Positions 1 through 5,987 of a stretch of 5,987 bases of DNA are shown piece after piece. The notes beneath the pieces are model-generated. The model did no database searches and had not been told where the DNA came from. It worked only from the letters and a program-made list of their open reading frames with translations. The translations under genes were made by a program, and so were the position numbers. Source of the DNA: Arenicellales bacterium (GTDB lineage: Bacteria > Pseudomonadota > Gammaproteobacteria > BMS3Bbin11); assembly GCA_029287965.1 (NCBI GenBank), contig JARFQC010000270.1, positions 1 to 5,987 on the forward strand. Direction: 5' to 3'. The first letter of the stretch is position 1. Each line of letters starts with the position of its first letter.

Positions 1-324
1 GACCTGATCAAGGAAACCTACCAGGGCATACGCCCCGCACCCGGCTACCCGGCCTGCCCTGACCACACGGAGAAAGCATTGCTGTGGCAACTGCTGGATG
101 TCGAAGACAATGCCGGTGTGTCGCTGACCGACTCTTTCGCCATGCTGCCGGCCGCCTCCGTCAGCGGTTTCTACTTTTCCCATCCCGAAGCGCGCTATTT
201 CGGCACCGGCCGTATAGGTCAGGACCAGGTGGCCGACTATGCCCGGCGCAAGAACATGACGCTCGCCGATACAGAACGCTGGCTATCGCCGGTGCTTGGC
301 TATGAACCGGAACAGGCTGCCTGA
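1..324 (+). CDS. metH: Cobalamin-dependent methionine synthase, C-terminal part (partial, 5' end outside window)
   Basis: The first base is in frame, and 107 codons run to TGA at 322-324. This is the reactivation (AdoMet-binding) domain at the C-terminus of the cytosolic enzyme that methylates homocysteine with 5-methyltetrahydrofolate via B12. In the family this domain binds S-adenosylmethionine and supplies the methyl group that rescues oxidised cob(II)alamin. Visible hallmarks are the AdoMet-contacting R-x-x-x-G-Y (R11 to Y16 of the visible part) inside RPAPGYPACPDHTEK, followed by the SFAMLPAASVSGFYFSHPEA segment, QVADYARRK and the terminal ERWLSPVLGY. The match to E. coli MetH, recalled from memory, is nearly continuous through to the C-terminus, so the end is intact. 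The TTG at 79 is an internal codon, not a start. The catalytic, folate and B12 domains lie upstream of the window. The next gene starts 11 nt downstream, suggesting co-transcription. Confidence 0.96.
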   Translation, partial: DLIKETYQGIRPAPGYPACPDHTEKALLWQLLDVEDNAGVSLTDSFAMLPAASVSGFYFSHPEARYFGTGRIGQDQVADYARRKNMTLADTERWLSPVLGYEPEQAA

Positions 325-330
325 AGGAGA
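324..330 (+). promoter_or_regulatory. Strong ribosome binding site for the DksA-like gene
   Basis: AAGGAGA overlaps the last base of the metH stop codon and lies 5 nt before the ATG at 336. It is the clearest Shine-Dalgarno sequence in the window. It fixes the start of the zinc-finger gene and suggests that ribosomes finishing metH can feed into it. Confidence 0.8.
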
Positions 331-335
331 ATTAG

Positions 336-704
336 ATGAGCCATCTCAGCAACAAGGATCTCGAGCAATTCCGCCAGCGCCTCCTCGCCTACCTTGCAGA
401 GGTAAAGCAGGAAATACACGACAGGCTGGTCAATGAAGGCACGGATGAGTCCATTTCACTGGCAGGCAAGGTCCACGATGCCCAGGCTGAATCCATGAGC
501 GTTGCCATGTCGCAGATCAACCGGGGCATGTTGAAAATGTATCTGCACGATCTCAAGGATCTCGAAATGGCGCTCGAACGCATAGACAGTGGTGAATACG
601 GCATCTGCATAGACTGCGACGAGCCGATTGCCAGGGCACGCCTCGACGCCTACCCGATGGCAAAACGCTGCATCAAGTGCCAGTCCCTGCGCGAACAGGA
701 CTAG
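336..704 (+). CDS. TraR/DksA-family C4-type zinc-finger protein
   Basis: This small cytosolic protein (122 aa) belongs to the DksA/TraR group, whose members insert a coiled coil into the RNA polymerase secondary channel and alter promoter output, in DksA's case together with ppGpp. Residues 5-85 look like two long charged helices (coiled coil) joined by a tip around residues 44-54. The C-terminal zinc finger has C91-x2-C94 and C112-x2-C115 with 17 residues between the pairs, including YGICIDCDEPIARARLDAYP. It is shorter than E. coli DksA (151 aa) at the N-terminus, so it is probably a paralogue and not the housekeeping DksA; no symbol is given. Counting back from the first zinc cysteine without gaps, D48 matches DksA D71, but the position of the second tip aspartate (DksA D74) is A51. 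It follows metH by 11 nt and is probably in the same transcript. The family call is firm; the in vivo role is unknown. Confidence 0.9.
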   Translation: MSHLSNKDLEQFRQRLLAYLAEVKQEIHDRLVNEGTDESISLAGKVHDAQAESMSVAMSQINRGMLKMYLHDLKDLEMALERIDSGEYGICIDCDEPIARARLDAYPMAKRCIKCQSLREQD

Positions 705-783
705 TAAAAGCGATTATTGAAACCAGTCTGCATGCACGGAGATTCGTCGATATCGGCAAGCAACATGAGTCGATCCTGAATCA

Positions 784-3700
784 ATGACCACTTCAGCAGC
801 CTGGGAGTTCTGGATCGACCGCGGCGGCACGTTCACCGATGTCGTTGCCAGGGCCCCTGACAACACGTTGCACAGCCACAAGCTGCTGTCAGACAACCCC
901 CGCCGCTATACCGATGCCGCAATTGCCGGCATCCGCCATATCCTTGCGCTCACGCAGGGCGACGAGATTCCCGCCGCATCGGTGAACGCCGTCAAGATGG
1001 GCACCACGGTCGCCACCAATGCACTGCTGGAACGCAAGGGCGAACCGACCGTACTGGCAATCACGAAAGGCTTTGGCGATGCGCTGCGCATCGGCTACCA
1101 GAACCGCCCGGACATCTTTGCCCTGCATGTGCACCGGCCCGAGCCGCTTTACAGCGAAGTGATCGAGATCACGGAACGACTGGATGCGGCCGGTGACGTC
1201 CTCACAGCGCTGGATCTAGAGGCCTGCCGATTGGCCTTTACCGCGCTGCATGACGCCGGTTACCGGTCAATCGCCATCGTGCTGATGCATGCCTACATCA
1301 ATCCTGTGCATGAAAAGCAGTTGGCTGAACTGGCGCGCGAATGCGGCTATACGCAGATTTCCCTGTCCAGCGAATGCAGTCCCCTGCCGCGGCTGGTCAG
1401 CCGGGGAGACACCACGGTGGCCGATGCCTACCTGTCTCCCGTACTGCGCCGATACGTCAACCAGGTGCAAAACGAACTCGGCGATATTCCCTTGCTGTTC
1501 ATGCAGTCCAACGGCGGCCTGTGCCATGCAGGCGCCTTCATGGGCCGGGACAGCATACTTTCCGGCCCGGCCGGTGGCGTCGTGGGCGGCGTAGAGACAG
1601 CCCTCGCAGCAGGCTTTGACCGGCTGATCGGCTTCGACATGGGCGGGACATCAACAGACGTCTGGCACTATGCGGGCGACTACGAACACGAATCGGTAAG
1701 CGAAGTGGCCGGCATGCTGCTGCGCGTACCGATGATGAAAATCCACACGGTGGCAGCCGGCGGCGGCTCCATCCTGCATTTTGACGATGAACGGTTCCAG
1801 GTCGGGCCCGACTCGGCCGGAGCCGATCCCGGACCGGCCTGTTACCGCCAGGATGGACCGCTCACGGTCACCGACTGCAACGTCATGCTGGGCAAACTGC
1901 AACCGGACAGGTTTCCGGCCGTCTTCGGCCCGGCCGGCAATGAGTCTCTGGATGATGACAGTGTCGCGCGCAAATTCGCACAGCTGGCCCGGGTCATCGA
2001 CCCGCTGGCGGACCGGCATGACCTGCAGGCCATCGCCGAGGGCTTTCTGACTATTGCGGTCGAAAACATGGCCCAGGCCATCAAGCACATCTCGGTCCAG
2101 CGGGGCTACGACATCAGCCGCTACACACTGTGCAGCTTCGGCGGCGCAGGCGGTCAGCACGCCTGCCTGGTGGCCGATAGCCTGGGTATTGAAAAAATCT
2201 ACTGCCACCCCCTCGCCGGGGTGTTGTCCGCCTATGGCATTGGTCTATCCGCCGTCAGCAGCATGCATGAAGCCGCAATCGCGCTGCTGCTCGGTCCGCA
2301 GGGGATCCGAGCGCTCAAGCACAGCATGCGTGAGCAGGTTGAGGCGGGACGCGCCGAGCTTGAACAACAGGGTGCGGACATACAGGCCATCACCGGCAAG
2401 GGCAGGGTATTCCTGCGCTACCAGGGCAGCGATACCCCCCTGGAGCTGAACTATGCAGAGGATAGCGTGCTGCTGAGGCGCCAGTTTCACGACCTGCACC
2501 GGCAGCAATTCGGCTTTGCCGACGAGGACTGCGACATCGTCATAGAAAGCCTCCGCGTGACCGTCTCAGTAGAACAGGCCCACCATCATGATCATTCCGT
2601 CCCGGCCGCTGAGCGTGAATATTACAGCGAACAGACCCGCTTCTATAGCCGGGGTGAATGGCATGATGCGGTCAGCGTGCAGCGCGAACACCTGGTCCCG
2701 GAACAGGTCATCCGCGGTCCTGCGATCATCAATGAGAAAACCGCCACCCTGGTAATCGAACCGGGCTGGCAGGCCGACGTGCAGCAGGACCTGTCGCTGG
2801 TTCTGACCCGCTATCAGGCCTGCGAAAAACACGTTGCAGAATCAGACGAATCAGCACCTGACCCGGTCCGGCTGGAGATCTTCAACCGGCGGTTCATGGG
2901 CATCGCTGAGCAGATGGGCGATGCCCTGGCGCGCACCAGCCATTCCGTCAATATCAAGGAGAGGCTGGATTTTTCCTGCGCGATCTTCGATGCGGCAGGC
3001 AGCCTGGTGGCCAACGCGCCGCACGTGCCGGTACACCTGGGATCGATGTCCGACGCGGTCAAGGCCGTGATCGCCAAGCATGGAGACAGCATGCAGGCCG
3101 GCGATGCCTATGTCATGAACAACCCCTACCAGGGAGGCACGCACCTGCCGGACATAACGGCGGTTACACCGGTATACGATGCTGCCAGGCAGCGACTGCT
3201 GTTTTTCGTCGCATCTCGCGGGCATCACTCGGACATCGGCGGCATCACACCCGGCTCCATGCCGTCGGACAGCAGGCATATCGATGAAGAAGGCATCCTG
3301 TTCGACAACCTTCGCCTGGTTCACGACAACAGGCTCGATGAACAGGCGTTGCGCGACTGCCTGGACAGCGGTGCATGGCCGGCGCGATCGCCGCAACAGA
3401 ACATTGCCGACCTGCATGCCCAGTTCGCGGCCAATACCCAGGGCATGCACGAACTGCACAGCCTGATCGACGAATTCGGTGAAAAAACCGTCCTCGCCTA
3501 CCTGCAGCACGTCCAGGACAATGCCGAACATGCAGTGCGTGACGCCATCGAGATGCTGAGCGACGGCAGCTTTACCTGCCGCATGGATAATGGCGGCGAG
3601 ATCCATGTCAGCATCCGCATCGATCATGGGCAACGCAGTGCGGATATCGACTTCACCGGCACGTCCGCACAGGCCGACAACAACTTCAATGCACCCGCCT

Positions 3701-4389
3701 CAATCTGCCGCGCAGCGGTGCTGTACGTCTTTCGCTGCCTGGTCGATCGCGACATTCCGCTCAACGAGGGCTGTATGCGGCCATTGAATCTGAGCATCCC
3801 GTCCGGTTCCCTGATCCGGCCCGAGTATCCTGCCGCAGTCGTGGCAGGCAATGTAGAAACCTCCCAGGTGATCGTCGACTGCCTGTTCGGCGCGCTCGGC
3901 ATTATGGCCGGATCGCAGGGCACGATGAACAACCTTACCTTCGGCAACAGCGACTACCAGTACTATGAAACCCTTGGCGGCGGCTACGGGGCAACCGCAA
4001 GCAACGCCGGCGCGAGTGCCGTGCAATGTCACATGACCAACTCGAGACTGACGGACCCGGAGATACTCGAACAGCGATTTCCCGTTATCGTGGAAGACTT
4101 CCGGATCCGCCAGGCAAGCGGTGGACGCGGACAACATGACGGTGGTGACGGCCTGTTGCGCCGCCTGCAGTTTCTGCAGCCCATGCAGCTGTCTATCCTG
4201 TCCAACCGCCGTTCGACCAGCGCCTTCGGACTGCATGACGCCGAACCCGGTGAGCCGGGAGAAAACTGGTATATTGAACCGAACGGCAAGCGAAAACGAA
4301 TCTCCGCCAGCGCCAGTGTGGACATACCCGCCGGAGGACGATTCCTTATCCTGACCCCGGGGGGCGGTGGATTTGGCAGGCAAACATAA
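784..4389 (+). CDS. oplAH: 5-oxoprolinase (ATP-hydrolysing), fused HyuA/HyuB form
   Basis: This 1201-aa protein is a full-length member of the single-chain 5-oxoprolinase type. It hydrolyses 5-oxo-L-proline to glutamate at the cost of ATP in the cytosol, salvaging the product of glutathione turnover and glutamine cyclisation. The HyuA-like half (about 9-675) has actin-like ATPase motifs: RGGTFTDV at 13-20, GTTVATNALLERKG at 73-86, SGPAGGVVGG at 260-269, FDMGGTSTD at 284-292, AAGGGS at 324-329 and FGGAGGQHA at 452-460. The HyuB-like half (about 695-1198) has NNPYQGGTHLPD at 779-790, RGHHSDIGGITPGSMP at 812-827, LGGGYGA at 1064-1070, HMTNSRLTDPEILE at 1083-1096 and LTPGGGGFG at 1190-1198. These match mammalian OPLAH, as recalled, along the whole length, which favours oxoprolinase over hydantoinase or acetone carboxylase relatives. 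The ATG at 784 places the family's usual N-terminus correctly, but its upstream ribosome site is weak. An acidic linker (about 678-693) joins the halves. A His-rich patch lies at 600-604. Confidence 0.92.
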   Translation: MTTSAAWEFWIDRGGTFTDVVARAPDNTLHSHKLLSDNPRRYTDAAIAGIRHILALTQGDEIPAASVNAVKMGTTVATNALLERKGEPTVLAITKGFGDALRIGYQNRPDIFALHVHRPEPLYSEVIEITERLDAAGDVLTALDLEACRLAFTALHDAGYRSIAIVLMHAYINPVHEKQLAELARECGYTQISLSSECSPLPRLVSRGDTTVADAYLSPVLRRYVNQVQNELGDIPLLFMQSNGGLCHAGAFMGRDSILSGPAGGVVGGVETALAAGFDRLIGFDMGGTSTDVWHYAGDYEHESVSEVAGMLLRVPMMKIHTVAAGGGSILHFDDERFQVGPDSAGADPGPACYRQDGPLTVTDCNVMLGKLQPDRFPAVFGPAGNESLDDDSVARKFAQLARVIDPLADRHDLQAIAEGFLTIAVENMAQAIKHISVQRGYDISRYTLCSFGGAGGQHACLVADSLGIEKIYCHPLAGVLSAYGIGLSAVSSMHEAAIALLLGPQGIRALKHSMREQVEAGRAELEQQGADIQAITGKGRVFLRYQGSDTPLELNYAEDSVLLRRQFHDLHRQQFGFADEDCDIVIESLRVTVSVEQAHHHDHSVPAAEREYYSEQTRFYSRGEWHDAVSVQREHLVPEQVIRGPAIINEKTATLVIEPGWQADVQQDLSLVLTRYQACEKHVAESDESAPDPVRLEIFNRRFMGIAEQMGDALARTSHSVNIKERLDFSCAIFDAAGSLVANAPHVPVHLGSMSDAVKAVIAKHGDSMQAGDAYVMNNPYQGGTHLPDITAVTPVYDAARQRLLFFVASRGHHSDIGGITPGSMPSDSRHIDEEGILFDNLRLVHDNRLDEQALRDCLDSGAWPARSPQQNIADLHAQFAANTQGMHELHSLIDEFGEKTVLAYLQHVQDNAEHAVRDAIEMLSDGSFTCRMDNGGEIHVSIRIDHGQRSADIDFTGTSAQADNNFNAPASICRAAVLYVFRCLVDRDIPLNEGCMRPLNLSIPSGSLIRPEYPAAVVAGNVETSQVIVDCLFGALGIMAGSQGTMNNLTFGNSDYQYYETLGGGYGATASNAGASAVQCHMTNSRLTDPEILEQRFPVIVEDFRIRQASGGRGQHDGGDGLLRRLQFLQPMQLSILSNRRSTSAFGLHDAEPGEPGENWYIEPNGKRKRISASASVDIPAGGRFLILTPGGGGFGRQT

Positions 4390-5194
4390 TATATATTTTC
4401 TTTCCGACCGGACCGGTATATCCGCCGAGACACTAGGCCGCAGCCTGCTTTCACAGTTTCCGGATCACGAGTATCACTTCACCTCACTGCCGTTTGTCGA
4501 CAGCGAAAACCGGCTGGACCTGGCCATCGCCGACATTCAAAAAACAACAGAGCGCTCGGGCCTGAGGCCCGTCATATTCAGCACTTTGACGAACCCTGCC
4601 CTGCGCCAGCGACTGCTCGCTGAGGACTTCTTCGTGTTCGATTTTTTTGCCACCTACCTTGCGCCGCTGCAGGATGCCCTGCATCAGAAGGCATCACCGA
4701 TTGCCGGCCAGATGCATGGCATCGTCGACCTGGGCAGCTATCTTGATCGCATGGATGCAGTCAATTTCACGTTGAACGTGGATGACGGCCTGCGCACGAA
4801 GGAATATGAACATGCAGACATCATCCTGCTCGGTGTATCACGTTCAGGCAAGACACCTACATGCCTGTACCTCGCCATGCAGTTCGGCATTCGTGCTGCA
4901 AATTACCCCCTGATAGATGAAGATCTTGAATACCCGCGCCTGCCGGATCAGCTTGGTAACTACAGGGACAAACTGTACGGCCTCAGTATCGATCCGGCAT
5001 CACTGCACCGGATCCGCCAGGCAAGGCGGCCCGACAGTCGCTATGCATCGATCGAACAGTGCCGCCGCGAAGTGAAACAGGTAGACCTGATGTATAAGCA
5101 GGAAGGCATACCCCGCCTCGATTCAAGCAGCATGTCGGTGGAGGAACTGGCAACCAGCGTGCTATTCAAGGCCAAGCTGCATCGCCAGTTCTAG
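4367..5194 (+). CDS. ppsR: PEP synthase regulatory protein (ADP-dependent kinase / Pi-dependent phosphorylase)
   Basis: A member of the DUF299 (kinase-PPPase) family, 275 aa. In E. coli the protein inactivates PEP synthase by ADP-dependent phosphorylation of a threonine near the catalytic histidine and reactivates it by Pi-dependent dephosphorylation, thereby gating gluconeogenic PEP formation from pyruvate. Visible hallmarks are the N-terminal IYFLSDRTGISAETLGRSLL, LPFVDS, the P-loop GVSRSGKTPT at 156-165, the following YLAMQFGIRAANYPL, the LYGLSIDP segment and SRYAS before the C-terminal helices. Length and order match E. coli PpsR (about 277 aa), apart from Ser for Cys just before GKT in the P-loop. 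The start is GTG at 4367, inside the last codons of the oxoprolinase gene (23-nt overlap); TTG at 4373 would sit 8 nt after the G-run at 4359-4364 and is an alternative. No ATG is available near the conserved N-terminus. Its target gene ppsA, often adjacent to ppsR, is not next to it here. Confidence 0.93.
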   Translation: MDLAGKHNIYFLSDRTGISAETLGRSLLSQFPDHEYHFTSLPFVDSENRLDLAIADIQKTTERSGLRPVIFSTLTNPALRQRLLAEDFFVFDFFATYLAPLQDALHQKASPIAGQMHGIVDLGSYLDRMDAVNFTLNVDDGLRTKEYEHADIILLGVSRSGKTPTCLYLAMQFGIRAANYPLIDEDLEYPRLPDQLGNYRDKLYGLSIDPASLHRIRQARRPDSRYASIEQCRREVKQVDLMYKQEGIPRLDSSSMSVEELATSVLFKAKLHRQF

Positions 5195-5218
5195 TGACCG
5201 TCAGAATACGTCTCAGCG

Positions 5219-5232
5219 CAACTGTTCAGTTG
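5219..5232. terminator. Short inverted repeat between convergent genes; possible weak terminator
   Basis: CAACTGTTCAGTTG is a perfect inverted repeat: a 5-bp stem with a 4-nt loop. It lies 24 nt after the ppsR stop and covers the TGA of the remnant gene on the other strand, where a bidirectional terminator for convergent genes would be expected. The stem is short and AT-containing, and neither side has a T-run, so a Rho-independent terminator is doubtful. Confidence 0.25.
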
Positions 5233-5544
5233 TCAGGCACCCGAATCAGGCTTGTCGCAACTTCCATCTGCAGCCAGTCGGGTAGAAATTCGCCCGTGTA
5301 GGTTCCGTCCAACGAGTAGGCATCCAGCCTGTCCTGACTGAAGTCACTGACCAATATCTGTTCGCATGACCAGCGCACCATTCAGCAGCGCAACCGTGTC
5401 ACCATCGGGATGAGTGTGCAGGTAGGAAAAACCGGCTATGGAAACGCTCTGGTCATAGGCCCAGAACCTGGCGCCCAGCAGCAGGACAAAGAACACGATA
5501 ATGATAATGGCCGTCGAGATCGATATCGCTGCTCATCCCGTCAT
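5226..5544 (-). pseudogene. Remnant of a small membrane-anchored protein gene downstream of argB
   Basis: No single open frame spans this stretch, but two minus-strand frames read like protein. The first piece (codons from 5532 down to a TGA at 5346-5344) encodes a strongly hydrophobic segment, IIIIVFFVLLLGARFW, preceded upstream by basic residues (QRKRVG), then a polar stretch ending in DGDTVALLNGAL. It looks like a signal anchor with an extracytoplasmic tail. The second piece, one base out of frame, reads ILVSDFSQDRLDAYSLDG and then TYTGEFLPDW to a TGA at 5228-5226, resembling one blade of an NHL-type beta-propeller. In frame with the hydrophobic piece, ATG at 5544 is followed by TGA three codons later (5535-5533). 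Thus the gene has at least an early stop and a frame change, the latter around 5345-5381. It could be a point-mutated small gene (about 105 aa) or the two ends of a larger propeller protein joined by deletion. Sequencing errors are also possible. The product is unknown. Confidence 0.55.
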
Positions 5545-5569
5545 GCCCACGCGCTTGCGCTGTGATCCA

Positions 5570-5987
5570 CTAACGCTTGATGAGTGTTCCGACACCTTCG
5601 TCGGTAAAGACTTCCAGCAGCAGCGCATGTTCGACTCTGCCGTCGATGATGTGTGCCGAGCGTACACCTGATTTTACTGCGTCCAATGCACAATCAATCT
5701 TGGGCAGCATGCCACCGGTCAGCACACCCTGCTCAATCAGGCTATCAACCTGCTTGGCATCCAGCCCGGTCAGGACGTTGCCGTCCTCGTCCAGCACGCC
5801 CGGGGTGTTGGTTAGCAGGATAAGCTTTTCCGCCATCAGCGTGCGGGCCAATGTACCGGCAACGATATCTGCATTGATGTTATAGGTACACTGGTCTTCG
5901 CCGACGCCTACCGGTGCGATGACAGGGATAAACTCTTTTGATTCGAGCAATGAAACGATTTCCGGATCAATGCTGGCCACTTCACCG
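5570..5987 (-). CDS. argB: Acetylglutamate kinase, C-terminal part (partial, 5' end outside window)
   Basis: About 138 codons of the C-terminal half are visible; the frame runs off the right edge of the window and ends at TAG (5572-5570 on the minus strand). ArgB phosphorylates N-acetyl-L-glutamate, the second step of arginine synthesis, in the cytosol. Family hallmarks are GEVASIDPE at the window edge, NINADIVAGTLA (the aspartate of this motif helps position the catalytic lysine), AEKLILLTNTPGVLDEDG (ATP-binding side), GGMLPKIDCALDAV with the catalytic/phosphate lysine, and the terminal HIIDGRVEHALLLEVF followed by TDEGVGTLI. The C-terminus is complete and matches the usual end of the family. 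The GTG at 5980 is an internal codon, since the conserved GE just before it belongs to the protein. It faces the metH-ppsR genes. Immediately downstream, in the same direction, lies the broken small gene. Confidence 0.95.
   Translation of the reverse strand, partial: GEVASIDPEIVSLLESKEFIPVIAPVGVGEDQCTYNINADIVAGTLARTLMAEKLILLTNTPGVLDEDGNVLTGLDAKQVDSLIEQGVLTGGMLPKIDCALDAVKSGVRSAHIIDGRVEHALLLEVFTDEGVGTLIKR

Noticed and set aside
730..737. TGCATGCA palindrome upstream of the oxoprolinase gene as an operator
   Set aside because: A single 8-bp palindrome without a second copy or a known regulator site is not enough evidence.
717..753. Possible promoter before the oxoprolinase gene (TTGAAA at 717-722)
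   Set aside because: A 17-nt spacer leads to AGATTC, a poor -10 match, and the other AT-rich hexamer (CGATAT) is too far away. A promoter may exist in the 79-bp gap but is not supported.
765..779. Four-codon ATG frame just before the oxoprolinase start, as a leader peptide
   Set aside because: It has no ribosome site and no codon pattern suggesting attenuation; a frame this short is expected by chance.
1651..2208. Minus-strand open frame (185 codons) opposite the HyuA-like domain
   Set aside because: It is a shadow frame; the plus strand here carries the invariant GGG and DPGPACY motifs of the oxoprolinase.
2851..3633. Long minus-strand open frame (260 codons) opposite the oxoprolinase gene
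   Set aside because: It is fully antisense to a confidently identified enzyme. Its translation shows no recognisable motif, and long antisense frames are common in GC-rich codon usage.
3700..4383. Minus-strand open frame (227 codons) opposite the oxoprolinase 3' end
   Set aside because: It is a shadow of the HyuB-like domain, with low-complexity composition and no ribosome site or family signature.
5577..5885. Plus-strand open frame of 102 codons opposite argB
   Set aside because: It is antisense to well-conserved ArgB motifs, and its Ser-rich translation is typical of a shadow frame.

Overview
The window reads as chromosomal DNA of a GC-rich gammaproteobacterium. The evidence is a MetH C-terminus very close to the enterobacterial one, a PpsR of nearly the E. 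coli length (E. coli about 277 aa, here 275) with the same motif spacing, a small TraR/DksA-type zinc-finger protein, and a typical proteobacterial ArgB. Assignment below class level is not supported by what I can see. I found no rRNA, tRNA, CRISPR array, insertion sequence or phage gene.

Layout: (1) positions 1-324 hold the 3' end of metH (cobalamin-dependent methionine synthase), the AdoMet-binding reactivation domain. (2) Eleven bases later, with a strong ribosome binding site overlapping the metH stop, is a 122-aa TraR/DksA-family C4 zinc-finger protein (336-704). (3) After a 79-bp gap comes a 1201-aa ATP-dependent 5-oxoprolinase (784-4389) with the HyuA-like and HyuB-like halves fused in one chain. 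(4) ppsR (4367-5194), the bifunctional kinase/phosphorylase that regulates PEP synthase, starts inside the end of the oxoprolinase gene with a 23-nt overlap. (5) On the minus strand, facing the other genes, argB (N-acetylglutamate kinase, 3' part, 5570-5987) runs in from the right edge. Directly downstream of it, 5226-5544 looks like the remnant of a small membrane-anchored protein gene, broken by an in-frame stop and a frame change.

The four plus-strand genes are tightly spaced and may be one or two transcription units: metH with the zinc-finger gene, then oxoprolinase with ppsR. Their jobs meet loosely in one-carbon/sulfur and glutamate/glutathione metabolism (methionine synthesis, recycling of 5-oxoproline to glutamate, the PEP/pyruvate switch), but no single pathway joins them and the functional grouping is inference. 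The most distinctive points are the broken gene between ppsR and argB, the oxoprolinase-ppsR overlap, and the loss of one of the two conserved tip aspartates in the DksA-like protein. I see no convincing case for a wholly new biological system here.
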